This document shows positions 28,207 through 35,828 of a stretch of 41,823 bases of DNA, in pieces. Location of the stretch: positions 1 through 41,823 of the forward strand of contig NZ_AZEF01000011.1 of assembly GCF_001434915.1 (NCBI RefSeq). The letters run 5' to 3'. This DNA comes from Liquorilactobacillus capillatus DSM 19910. GTDB taxonomy: Bacteria; Bacillota; Bacilli; Lactobacillales; Lactobacillaceae. Each line of letters opens with the position of its first letter. Position 1 is the stretch's first letter. A program made the position numbers and the translations under genes. The notes below the pieces were generated by a model. That model had not been told where the DNA came from. It made no database searches and saw nothing but the letters and a program-made list of their open reading frames with translations.

Positions 28207-28875
28207 TCAATACGCCCCATTCGGCACAACCATTATCTTGATCGTTCTTAAAACAATTATAAAATCATATATTAAATTACTCTTTTGAATATATCTCAGA
28301 TCAAGTTCTACCATTTCATTAAAACCAACTTCGTTACGTCCGCTAACCTGCCATAGTCCTGTACACCCTGGTGTGACATAAAGGCGCTGTTTGTCATACT
28401 CGCTGTACTGTGCAACCTCATTAGGTAACGGTGGCCGCGGTCCAACCAAGCTCATATGCCCCATTAAAACATTACATAGCTGTGGCAGCTCATCAATGCT
28501 CGTTTTTCTAATAAAGTGTCCGATCCGTGTAACGCGTGGATCATGCTTCATCTTAAACATGGCACCATCAACTTCATTATATTTTTTTAACTCTGCTAGT
28601 TTTTCATCGGCATTCATGCACATTGAACGGAACTTGTACATATAGAAAACTTTTCCACCACGACCCAATCTTTTTTGTTTATAAAAGATACTGCCATGAT
28701 CTTCCAACTTAATTAACAGCATTACCACTATAAATAGTGGCGCAAGGACTATCAAACCACCAAGGCTAAAGATAAAATCACTAAGACGTTTTAATGTTCT
28801 ATAGACATAGCGGTGATCAATATGGTAGCGATCTAAATGAATAAGTTGTTGTACATTGAGTTGACCTCTCTCCAT
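28207..28875 (-). CDS. Priming sugar transferase (undecaprenyl-phosphate sugar phosphotransferase)
   Basis: Starts the repeat unit by moving a sugar-1-phosphate (often Gal or Glc) onto undecaprenyl phosphate. The 222-residue protein has a single hydrophobic segment (about residues 34-55), then the catalytic domain with GSIFYKQKRLGRGGKVFYMY, FRSMCMNAD, TSIDELPQL and MSLVGPRPPLP, hallmarks of the bacterial sugar transferase (WbaP/CpsE C-terminal) family. It is the short form without extra N-terminal helices. ATG 28875 follows GGAGGAG. It is the first gene of the EPS operon, so here priming enzyme precedes cpsCD, unlike the common order in which it follows them. Confidence 0.95.
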   Translation of the reverse strand: MERGQLNVQQLIHLDRYHIDHRYVYRTLKRLSDFIFSLGGLIVLAPLFIVVMLLIKLEDHGSIFYKQKRLGRGGKVFYMYKFRSMCMNADEKLAELKKYNEVDGAMFKMKHDPRVTRIGHFIRKTSIDELPQLCNVLMGHMSLVGPRPPLPNEVAQYSEYDKQRLYVTPGCTGLWQVSGRNEVGFNEMVELDLRYIQKSNLIYDFIIVLRTIKIMVVPNGAY

Positions 28876-28930
28876 AAATGCTACTCCTCCAAAGATTAAT
28901 TTTTAAACATTAAACGATGACACAGGTTTG

Positions 28931-28959
28931 ATTATACACGCTTCAACTTTTCATTTAAA
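28931..28959 (-). promoter_or_regulatory. Candidate EPS operon promoter
   Basis: Minus-strand -10 TATAAT (28931-28936) with a 17-base spacer and a poor -35 TTTAAA (28954-28959), 55 bases before the priming transferase start. It is downstream of the LCP terminator, so the EPS operon can be read separately from LCP. Confidence 0.5.
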
Positions 28960-29114
28960 TACTATTTTTAACAAAAAATTATAAAATTGTTAGTAAAAAG
29001 TTTATTTTTCTTCTTTATAAACTAATTCTATCCAAAAAAGAATCTTATCTTACCCTTTGTTATAGTTTTCTTAGAGTGAAGCCAATTAACGGCCTTTAAT
29101 ATTAAATTTTGTTT

Positions 29115-29157
29115 ACAAAAGCTAAGCTGCCTAGCATTCATCTAGGCAGCTTAGCTT
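29115..29157 (-). terminator. Terminator after the LCP gene
   Basis: Perfect 16-bp stem 29119-29134/29142-29157 (AAGCTAAGCTGCCTAG and its complement) with a 7-base loop, followed on the minus strand by TTTTG. It is 17 bases past the LCP stop. The T-run is short, so some read-through into the EPS operon is possible. Confidence 0.8.
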
Positions 29158-29173
29158 ATACTATTCTAATTAT

Positions 29174-30127
29174 TTACTTTAACTCTAATGCCCGACGTAA
29201 TTGTTGTGAAACCTTATCACTATTAGCTTTAGGTACGACTTCATATGAAACACCATCGATCATCTTTCCATTACCTTGCAGTTGGAGTTGCTTAACATTA
29301 TCAGCTTGACGATACTTGCTTGCGATCGTTTTCATCTGATCAAAGGTAATATCGGTCTTCATGTTACTTGAAAGTGCTGAAAGTATATCTTGATACTTCA
29401 TTACACCATTAACCGTCGTAATCTTCTTGACCAATCCAGCTAAGACCTCACGCTGACGTTTTTGACGCCCATAATCACCACGTGGATCTTCATAGCGCAT
29501 CCGCGTAAAAGCTAGAATATTATCCTTGTCGATCTTAACTTCACCTTTAGGAAAATGAGTATCCATATTAGTAAAGTCCAGGTCATTATTGACCTTAATC
29601 GGCCCTAAAGCCGAAGAAAGTTGGACTAAGCCCCCCATGTTCATCTCAATATAATGGTCGATGGGAACATTTAGGTAACTTTGGACCGTGTTCATCGCGC
29701 CACTGACACCATCATAGGCATAAGCCGCGTTGATCTTGTTATTAAATCCATGTCCTGGGATCGAAACCTTAGTATCCCGTGGGATACTTGCCAATGTCGT
29801 AGTCTCAGTCTTAGGATTAACAACTGCTACCATAATGGTATCTGAACGTCCCTTATATGTACGGCCGTACTCACCAGTATCGGTTCCTAAAAGTAAGATC
29901 GAGAACGGCTTACCATTCTTGATGTTCGCGTCATTATCACGCCCACTATCATGTTTTACTTTCTTATAGGTAACGTCTACCGCCTGTTTTGCATCATTAT
30001 ACATCTTGAATAAGATTACGGCATCAACCGCGAAGAAGAGGATCAAGAAACCAACGACATACTTCCAGATCTTTCTCTTGCCCTTTTTGTGGTGATGATG
30101 ATGGCGTATATTTTCATCTTTTGCCAA
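29174..30127 (-). CDS. LytR-CpsA-Psr (LCP) family ligase
   Basis: Predicted to transfer lipid-linked polymers (wall teichoic acid or EPS) to peptidoglycan on the outer membrane face. The 317-residue protein has a short cytoplasmic tail with five consecutive His (9-13) and many Lys/Arg, then one membrane helix (about residues 24-45), then the LCP domain. Visible LCP motifs are PFSILLLGTDTGEYGR, GRSDTIMVAVVNP, SIPRDTKVSIPG, NKINAAYAYDG, and FTRMRYEDPRGDYGRQKRQREVL with its catalytic Arg cluster. The start is a TTG at 30127 with GGAGTGA upstream. It lies between the comK-like gene and the EPS operon and has its own terminator, so it looks monocistronic. EPS attachment is the likely role given the neighbours. 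Confidence 0.93.
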   Translation of the reverse strand: MAKDENIRHHHHHKKGKRKIWKYVVGFLILFFAVDAVILFKMYNDAKQAVDVTYKKVKHDSGRDNDANIKNGKPFSILLLGTDTGEYGRTYKGRSDTIMVAVVNPKTETTTLASIPRDTKVSIPGHGFNNKINAAYAYDGVSGAMNTVQSYLNVPIDHYIEMNMGGLVQLSSALGPIKVNNDLDFTNMDTHFPKGEVKIDKDNILAFTRMRYEDPRGDYGRQKRQREVLAGLVKKITTVNGVMKYQDILSALSSNMKTDITFDQMKTIASKYRQADNVKQLQLQGNGKMIDGVSYEVVPKANSDKVSQQLRRALELK

Positions 30128-30261
30128 GATAAATCACTCCAAACTATATTAAAATATTTATTATTTCAAACACACAGATTGATTCTACCACTTTTTTAGT
30201 TAAAAGAAAATCTCTTCTTGTTTATGCCAAGTTCCATGCGCCAGTCTTTAATCTTTATTAT

Positions 30262-30300
30262 GCCCATAAAAATAAGAACTAGAGCAAACGCCCTGTTCCT
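30262..30300 (-). terminator. Terminator after the ComK-like gene
   Basis: On the minus strand GAACAGGGC pairs with GCTCTAGTTC (one bulge, one G-U) around a GTTT-type loop, then TTATTTTTATG. It lies just past the stop at 30316. Confidence 0.7.
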
Positions 30301-30315
30301 ATCTTTTCGAACTAT

Positions 30316-31068
30316 TTACATCAATTTGCTCATTCGATTACGCACCTTTGCATAAGTTTCATTGACTATTTCCGGCATTGGCTCCATCTCAAGTGCCTGG
30401 ATCGTATATTTAATGAGCTGCTTGTGGTATTTCTCACTAAGGCTAACACAGTATCGTGAGATCGCACGTTTCTTATCCAGCGCGTGAAAGGCTTTAGCCT
30501 GCGGATGCCTAGGATAATGATCCGCTACCATCTTCAACGCCAACTTGCTCTCCCTATCAGACACTTTCTCAGCAGCATTGATCACACGCATACAGTAAGC
30601 CTTATTAGTCTCCACTGCGATCTTAAGTGCGCGGTCGAACACCTGCGGACAGTACAGAATAATCTTATTCCCCGCAGAGTTAAAAGAATAACTTGCGACG
30701 TTATTGACGAAAAACCAGCTGGTTGAATGCTGCGTAGCTCCTGTTAATGGGATCATCATCGTCTCACCATAGACATAAAACAACACGCCCTTGATATTCT
30801 CAAGCTCCATTGTTGCTCGAATAAAACCAAACGTCACTATATCCTGAACAACAAACCGGTTAATCAATCTCTTAGTCTCCATGTTAGAAAGACAAATACC
30901 TTTATTACGATCAAAGATAATCGACTTAATATTTTTTAGATTATATTTTTGACAATCCAGTATCAGTAATGTGCTGTCTGCCTGAATAGCGGCATCGTTA
31001 TCGTACTCTCCTAATTCAATTATTTCCTTGATCTTTGCTGTATCTAGAACATCTATCTTCGGTTGCAT
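30316..31068 (-). CDS. comK: ComK-like competence regulator
   Basis: The 250-residue protein resembles ComK-family proteins of lactobacilli, distant homologues of the Bacillus competence activator. The clearest match is the central stretch LFYVYGETMMIPLTGATQHS and TSWFFVNNVASY (about residues 97-127). It aligns in pattern with the ComK core in which a Pro-Thr-x-S/G segment is followed by a W-F/V strand and then by a helical segment. The N-terminal half has short strands (DSTLLILDCQ, KSIIFDRNKGICLS), and the C-terminal third is helical and basic. No other domain is seen. It is divergent from a ComX-like sigma factor gene, a pairing that supports a competence role. The start is ATG 31068 with a modest AAGGAAGTGAG upstream. 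Family call is fairly confident; function in this host (DNA uptake or another programme) is inference. Confidence 0.75.
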   Translation of the reverse strand: MQPKIDVLDTAKIKEIIELGEYDNDAAIQADSTLLILDCQKYNLKNIKSIIFDRNKGICLSNMETKRLINRFVVQDIVTFGFIRATMELENIKGVLFYVYGETMMIPLTGATQHSTSWFFVNNVASYSFNSAGNKIILYCPQVFDRALKIAVETNKAYCMRVINAAEKVSDRESKLALKMVADHYPRHPQAKAFHALDKKRAISRYCVSLSEKYHKQLIKYTIQALEMEPMPEIVNETYAKVRNRMSKLM

Positions 31069-31120
31069 TCTCTCTCACTTCCTTCACAATTCATTATTAA
31101 GGTCTATACCCTGCTTTTTA

Positions 31121-31139
31121 AGAATGCGTTTTCATTATA
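31121..31139 (-). promoter_or_regulatory. ComK-like gene promoter with overlapping cre-like site
   Basis: Minus-strand -10 TATAAT (31134-31139); the -35 is poor. TGAAAACGCATTCT (31121-31134) fits the CcpA consensus WTGNAANCGNWNNCW at every fixed position, and its first base overlaps the last base of the -10. CcpA bound there would block initiation. Regulation is inferred from sequence only. Confidence 0.55.
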
Positions 31140-31222
31140 CATTGTATCTAAATTATTTGCTAGTCTTTTTTTAGTTAACACTTTTTAGCTGCAGGGTTAA
31201 AGGACTTTTCTCTATGTTTCTT

Positions 31223-31251
31223 TTGTTTTTGAAAGCGCTTATTATTATAAA
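31223..31251 (+). promoter_or_regulatory. Sigma-factor gene promoter with cre-like site in the spacer
   Basis: -35 TTGTTT (31223-31228), 17-base spacer, -10 TATAAA (31246-31251). TGAAAGCGCTTATT (31230-31243) lies between them and matches the cre consensus except at one late position; the core AAAGCGCTT is palindromic. A small GGCCC/GGGCT inverted repeat (31252-31268) sits at the expected start of transcription. Confidence 0.6.
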
Positions 31252-31296
31252 GGCCCGAAAATTGGGCTAATCATAACTTTAACGGAGGTTTTTTAT

Positions 31297-31869
31297 ATGA
31301 CACGCGAAGAGGCTTTTAGGTTTTTATTTTCCGAAGAACGTGAACGGTTGATCTACGGTGTCTGCAAGCGTCTGCATCTCTCTCCACAGAACCCCCAGTA
31401 CCAAGATTATTTACAGGAAGCACGTATCATCTTCACGGATGCTTACATGGCTTACAAGAAACTGAATCCCAAAATGGATGACGAGAAAGCCTTGATGCTC
31501 TTTGCATACCAACGTATTTACTGGCGGTTATTAGATATGCTGCGCAGGGAACGACGTAATCAGGTTAACTGTCAAAACATTGAGGGGGTTCATAACGATG
31601 AAAGTGATACTGAAGTCAGTCTTGATCTAGTAGATCCAACAACTTACAATCTTGAAGACGAGACCTTGCACTTCGAGCTCTATCAACGGCTTCTCGCGTT
31701 ATGCACTCCTAATGAAGCTAAGTATCTGCGTGAAAGTTTTCTTTATGTCCGGCCAATCACTCAAATCGCAAAGATGTACGGTGTCTCCCGTCAAACGATC
31801 TATAAGTGGCGTGCAGGGGTCCAGGTTAAAGCTCGCATCCTTTTAGCCGAAGAAAAGCCAGCAGCTTAA
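31297..31869 (+). CDS. ComX/SigH-like alternative sigma factor
   Basis: A 190-residue sigma-70-family protein of the short competence type (regions 2 and 4 only). The region 2-like part is at about residues 36-90, with YQDYLQEARIIFTDAYMAY and FAYQRIYWRLLDMLRRERR (core-binding and -10 recognition). An acidic linker (100-122) follows, then a helix-turn-helix of region 4 at about 153-172 (ITQIAKMYGVSRQTIYKW). The strong GGAGG at 31284-31288 fixes the start. It is divergent from the ComK-like gene and has its own terminator. In lactobacilli such factors (ComX/SigH) switch on late competence genes. An ECF sigma is less likely because of the layout and helix pattern. Confidence 0.8.
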   Translation: MTREEAFRFLFSEERERLIYGVCKRLHLSPQNPQYQDYLQEARIIFTDAYMAYKKLNPKMDDEKALMLFAYQRIYWRLLDMLRRERRNQVNCQNIEGVHNDESDTEVSLDLVDPTTYNLEDETLHFELYQRLLALCTPNEAKYLRESFLYVRPITQIAKMYGVSRQTIYKWRAGVQVKARILLAEEKPAA

Positions 31870-31914
31870 CGTGTCAGATAATAGTCATAGGTTTACTGTA
31901 ATTATGTTCATCTT

Positions 31915-31941
31915 AAGCAAGGAGGACCTCTCCTTGCTTTT
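31915..31941 (+). terminator. Terminator after the sigma factor gene
   Basis: Perfect 10-bp stem AAGCAAGGAG (31915-31924) with CTCCTTGCTT (31930-31939), 5-base loop, then TT and TACA. It is 45 bases past the stop. Confidence 0.85.
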
Positions 31942-32201
31942 ACATAATCTAGTCATCTTAGGTTCATCATCTCTTCTTAATTTTAAAAGAGCTGGCAGAA
32001 TTATGGTGGCATTCTTTTTGGCTTATATCTATGCACCAAAATAGATATTTCTACCTTTAACAGGCTATAAAATGAATTTATTCTGAAACTAAAGTTTATT
32101 TATACATCTAATTAGTGTAGAATTTTAACATAATCATGAAAAAGTAATAGGTTTTTAAATCCTTTTTCTAATTATATTATTATTTTAGTGAGGTGACTCC
32201 T
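31942..32201 (+). promoter_or_regulatory. Gene-free stretch before the YjeM-type transporter, with candidate promoter
   Basis: With the preceding terminator this makes about 330 bases without a gene. The only signal seen is a possible promoter: TTTATT (32095-32100), 17 bases, TAGAAT (32118-32123), about 78 bases before the start. Nothing else stands out. Confidence 0.4.
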
Positions 32202-33695
32202 TTGACAAAAAAAGTTACACCCATCAGACAAGTTACACTTCTAGGTATGATGCTGATGATCTTTACATCGACCTTTGCCTTCGACAATACTTCAATCGCG
32301 TACTACACCATGGGCTATGCGGGTATTATCTGGTACGTTCTTGCTGCCTTACTCTTCTTCATCCCCTCGTCTTTAATGTTCGCTGAATTTGGTTCAGCTC
32401 TCCATAATGAAGCCGGTGGGGTCTATTCATGGCTACAATATTCACTCGGAACCAAATGGGCTTTTATTGGTGGTTTCGTCTGGTTAGCATCATGGATCAT
32501 TCTGATCGTTTCCACCGTCTCGAAGATTTGGATCATGCTCTCAACGACACTGACTGGAGCCGATCGAACTGATCAATGGCATCTTTTGGGGCTCGACTCC
32601 ACAACAACCTTAGGCTTGATCAGTATCATCTTCTTCTGCACGATCACTTTTATATCAACTAAGGGACTAGGTAAAGTCGTCCACTTGGCAGCCATTGGGG
32701 GTCTGGCTGCGGTAGCCATTACGATCTTCTTCTTTCTTATTAGTTTCGCAGTCCTTGCCGCTAATCATTTTGAGTTAGCACAACCCGTCCACTTGCCGCG
32801 CAGTCTCTTCGTCTCACCGCGAAAAAACTATCAGTCACTAAGCCAGACGATCTCCTTTGTAATCTTCGCAGTCTACGCTTATGCGGGTATTGAGGCTCTG
32901 GGTGGTGTCTCAGATCGAATGCGCAATGCTAAAAAGAACTTCGCGCTGGCAATGGGACTAGGGACACTGGCGATTACTGCCGTCTACGCCCTCTTCATCT
33001 TCATGTGGGGTTTCTCAGCCAATTGGAACGCGACCTTCAATGATTCTGCCGTCAACCTTGGCAACACGACTTATGTTTTAATGAGTAACCTTGGCTACAC
33101 ACTTGCGACCAGTTTAGGACTTAATAACATGGCCGCAAGTTTCAGCTTCTGGTGTGCACGCTTTGCTGCTTGTATGATGTTGCTAAGTTATTGCGGCTCT
33201 TTCTTCGTTATTGCCTTTATGCCGATTAAATCATTTATTTTGGGAACTCCGCAAGCTTTATGGCCACAAGCTTTAACCAGACTGAACCGGCACCAGATGC
33301 CTGCCAACGCGATGTGGGCACAGGCTGTTATCGTCTCAATTTTACTGGCACTAACTTCATTTGGCGGTAAAACCGCTGTTAGTTTCTATAATATCTTGAC
33401 CTTGATGGATAATATCTCATCAACACTGCCTTACCTCTTCTTAGTAACGGCTTTTGCCTTTTTTAAATACCGCAATCCGCTTAAGCAAGACTTTATCTTC
33501 TTCAAGAATGGCACGTTAACTTATTTTATCGTTGGCTTAACAGATATTTTATTGTTGTTAGGAATTGGCGCTACCATTATTTCATCTCTTACAGCCAAAC
33601 AATATTGGGATATCTTCCTCGAGATTGTTGGTCCCGTTCTCTTCGGGCTGATTGGCTATCTGTTATACTTGATCTATAAACGTAAACAGGCATAA
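32202..33695 (+). CDS. yjeM: APC-family amino acid transporter, YjeM type
   Basis: A 497-residue membrane protein with about 12 hydrophobic segments, related to the glutamate/GABA antiporter branch of the APC superfamily. The N-terminal segment RQVTLLGMMLMIFTSTFAFD, the conserved LMFAEFGSALHNEAGGVYSW and the later SFVIFAVYAYAGIEALGGVS are typical of YjeM. The frame opens at GTG 32193, but a TTG at 32202 has GAGGTGA at better spacing, so I start there. It stands alone, ended by an imperfect hairpin. Substrate is not readable; an amino acid or its amine antiport is likely. Confidence 0.85.
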   Translation: MTKKVTPIRQVTLLGMMLMIFTSTFAFDNTSIAYYTMGYAGIIWYVLAALLFFIPSSLMFAEFGSALHNEAGGVYSWLQYSLGTKWAFIGGFVWLASWIILIVSTVSKIWIMLSTTLTGADRTDQWHLLGLDSTTTLGLISIIFFCTITFISTKGLGKVVHLAAIGGLAAVAITIFFFLISFAVLAANHFELAQPVHLPRSLFVSPRKNYQSLSQTISFVIFAVYAYAGIEALGGVSDRMRNAKKNFALAMGLGTLAITAVYALFIFMWGFSANWNATFNDSAVNLGNTTYVLMSNLGYTLATSLGLNNMAASFSFWCARFAACMMLLSYCGSFFVIAFMPIKSFILGTPQALWPQALTRLNRHQMPANAMWAQAVIVSILLALTSFGGKTAVSFYNILTLMDNISSTLPYLFLVTAFAFFKYRNPLKQDFIFFKNGTLTYFIVGLTDILLLLGIGATIISSLTAKQYWDIFLEIVGPVLFGLIGYLLYLIYKRKQA

Positions 33696-33725
33696 TTATA
33701 TCCTAAAAAGAATTACACATTGAAA

Positions 33726-33773
33726 AAGCACTGCTTGTTCGGTCAAAAACCAACTAGCAGCGCTTTATTTTTA
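33726..33773 (+). terminator. Terminator after the YjeM-type gene
   Basis: An imperfect hairpin AAAGC(A)CTGCT(T)GTT with AAC(T)AGCAG(C)GCTTT (33726-33765) is followed by ATTTTTAATATT. It is convergent with mgtC and may serve both strands. Confidence 0.65.
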
Positions 33774-33804
33774 ATATTATTACTTTTCTCAACCATAAAA
33801 ATTC

Positions 33805-34485
33805 TCACAGTGATTTTACATTCTCAACTTCAGTAATCTGTTTATACTGACTTAGGAAGATAACAATAAAGCTCAGTTCTTCTTCCGTTTGAATAATAAA
33901 GTTGAGTTTGAAGATCAGGTTTTCAGAATCATATGCTAATACAATGGCTTGCAGTTTCTTAATCTTCTGACTGCGTAATTCCTCCACGATCTTCTCCATC
34001 ATCCGCGTATCACCTTTCAAGTGAACGATCAGTCGTCCTTCAAGTGCTCCCGGTAATCCGTCAAGAAAATGGCGGTGATGCAGTAAAATCTGAATCAGCA
34101 AGATTAAAATCGTCGCCGTGAATGCCAAGAAGTGCATTCCTGCCCCAACCGCTAATCCAATAGCTGTCACACACCAGATACTGGCTGATGTCGTTAATCC
34201 TTCAATCCCATGCCGATACGTTAAGATCGCACCTACACCGATGAAGCCAATACTACTAACAACTTGTGAAGCTACCCTGGATGGATCTAAGTCAACTTGG
34301 GCATGGTTCAGCATATCAAAGAATCCGTATTTGGAGATCAGCATCATCAATGCCGCGCCGAGCGTGATCAAAATATGCGTTCGGATCCCCGCTGATTTGA
34401 GCCGCAGCTGACGTTCATAACCAACCAGCCCACCATAGATAACAGCTTCAACTAAGCGGATCAAATAATCTAATTGTGTTTCCAT
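33805..34485 (-). CDS. MgtC/SapB family membrane protein
   Basis: A 226-residue protein with four to five N-terminal helices and a C-terminal soluble domain. The N-terminal signature YLIRLVEAVIYGGLVGYERQ, GIRTHILITLGAALMMLISK, and DPSRVASQVVSSIGFIGVGA, then GLTTSASIWCVTAIGLAVG are diagnostic of MgtC/SapB. The C-terminal part (about 155-226) resembles the ACT-like domain of longer family members. Family members are tied to magnesium limitation, membrane potential and intracellular survival, but their biochemical role is not settled. ATG 34485 is preferred to a GTG two codons earlier. A cre-like partial match lies about 115 bases upstream (34600-34613) but is poor. Confidence 0.9.
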   Translation of the reverse strand: METQLDYLIRLVEAVIYGGLVGYERQLRLKSAGIRTHILITLGAALMMLISKYGFFDMLNHAQVDLDPSRVASQVVSSIGFIGVGAILTYRHGIEGLTTSASIWCVTAIGLAVGAGMHFLAFTATILILLIQILLHHRHFLDGLPGALEGRLIVHLKGDTRMMEKIVEELRSQKIKKLQAIVLAYDSENLIFKLNFIIQTEEELSFIVIFLSQYKQITEVENVKSL

Positions 34486-34491
34486 CGACAC

Positions 34492-34794
34492 TCATCTCAA
34501 CCTTCCACTGCTTGTGCTTTCCTTATAATTTCTTCTATAATATTAGACGTTATTTTTTATGTGTTAGTCATCACTATGTTTTACAAGGGTAACGTTTATC
34601 GCAAGCGCTGTCAAAAGAGTTGTTTAGTATCAAGCTAGTTTAAAGGATTATGAAGCTAACCCTGTTTAACTGTGATCAATACCAATCTAAACGGGGTCAT
34701 TAACTTATAAAATAAATAAAGAGCCCTGCTCCAACCTTTGGGCACAACTCTTTAAAATAGTTCATTTTACTTCCTATTAAGATTTCCAATTAAC
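34492..34794 (-). terminator. Gene-free stretch holding the aldo/keto reductase terminator
   Basis: Between mgtC and the aldo/keto reductase gene. At 34712-34753 on the minus strand AAAGAG..GCCC pairs with GGGC..CTCTTT (imperfect middle), then TATTTATTTT, a likely terminator of the reductase gene. The rest (mgtC upstream region) holds only a weak cre-like CGCAAGCGCTGTCA at 34600-34613. Confidence 0.6.
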
Positions 34795-35613
34795 TTAAAG
34801 TTCTGTCTTCAACTGATTCAACTTCACCATATCTTCAGTAGAAATATGAAAGTCCAGCTGAGCGTTATTCTTAATATGTTCTTCATGTGCAGCTTTAGGA
34901 AGTGGCAATGCACCATTTTGCAAGACAAACTTGATTGCTAATTGTGCCACACTTACATCATAGTTAGCTGCAATTTTCTCAATCGCTGCATTTTGCAGAA
35001 TACCACCTGTTGCTAAGGGTGAATAAGCTTCAACTAGAATATCATTTTCCTTAGTAAACTTAGTTACCTCAGGTTCAGTGTACCCAATGAAGTAGCGAAT
35101 CTGGTTAACTGCCGGCTTGACCTCGGCATCTATTAAAATATTCTGCAGATCATGAACATTAAAGTTTGAGACCCCAATCGCCTTAACTTTTCCACTGGCA
35201 TAGATATCTTGCATCGCCTGCCAAACCGCAATATTTTCCTTATCGTAGTTTGCACCTTTTTCCGCCCAAGGCCACGGTGCATGTACAAGATAGAGATCCA
35301 GATAGTCTGTCCCAAGATTTTCCATTGTTTTCCTAAAATCGGCAATTGCTCCCTTGTATGTCTTTGTTTCGGCTGGCAGTTTAGAAGTTAAAAAAATATT
35401 ATTCCGTTGTATTCCAGAATCACGCATAGCCTTTCCGACACTCTTCTCATTATGATAGACCTTAGCTGTGTCAATGTGCCGATAACCTGCTTTTAAAGCT
35501 GCCGCAACAGCATCATAAGTTGGTGCACCATCAGGGATCTGCCAGGTTCCAAAGCCCACCTTAGGAATCTGCACCCCATTATTTAATGTAAATGTTTCAG
35601 TTAGAATTGACAT
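34795..35613 (-). CDS. Aldo/keto reductase
   Basis: A 272-residue NADPH-dependent carbonyl reductase with a TIM-barrel fold, closest in motifs to 2,5-diketo-gluconate reductase/YvgN-like enzymes. The catalytic tetrad is complete: Asp48 and Tyr53 (HIDTAKVYHNE), Lys78 (LTSKLP) and His111 (DLYLVHAPW). The phosphate-binding IPLPKAA equivalent reads LPLPKAAHEEHI near residues 235-246. ATG 35613 follows AAGGAGG. It stands alone. Likely a general aldehyde or ketone detoxifying enzyme; substrate unknown. Confidence 0.94.
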   Translation of the reverse strand: MSILTETFTLNNGVQIPKVGFGTWQIPDGAPTYDAVAAALKAGYRHIDTAKVYHNEKSVGKAMRDSGIQRNNIFLTSKLPAETKTYKGAIADFRKTMENLGTDYLDLYLVHAPWPWAEKGANYDKENIAVWQAMQDIYASGKVKAIGVSNFNVHDLQNILIDAEVKPAVNQIRYFIGYTEPEVTKFTKENDILVEAYSPLATGGILQNAAIEKIAANYDVSVAQLAIKFVLQNGALPLPKAAHEEHIKNNAQLDFHISTEDMVKLNQLKTEL

Positions 35614-35699
35614 CTAAAATACCTCCTTAAAAAGTGCTTTTTGCACATTGCTTAACGGTTATATTATGTCATTCAATTCGTAAAATGACGAGAAAAGTG

Positions 35700-35740
35700 G
35701 CTTAGACTTACGAGATTTTTGCCAAGATCTCTGACTAAGC
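35700..35740. repeat. Interrupted inverted repeat between the cyclase and aldo/keto reductase genes
   Basis: GCTTAG (35700-35705) pairs with CTAAGC (35735-35740), and inside it GAGAT pairs with ATCTC with small mismatched gaps. It lies 87 bases upstream of the reductase gene. It may be an operator or a second hairpin behind the operon terminator. Confidence 0.4.
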
Positions 35741-35744
35741 TCAA

Positions 35745-35778
35745 ACAAAAAACAGATAAGCAAAATACACTTATCTGC
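35745..35778 (-). terminator. Terminator of the methionine operon
   Basis: CAGATAAG (35753-35760) pairs with CTTATCTG (35770-35777); on the minus strand TTTTTTT follows. It is about 50 bases past the cyclase gene stop. Confidence 0.85.
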
Positions 35779-35828
35779 CAAATTTTAAATTAGTCAATTA
35801 GTTTTCATACCATACTCAACCATGGAAT

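Noticed and set aside
34600-34613. Cre-like CGCAAGCGCTGTCA upstream of mgtC
   Set aside because: Two mismatches to the consensus at fixed positions in the better orientation and far from the gene start.
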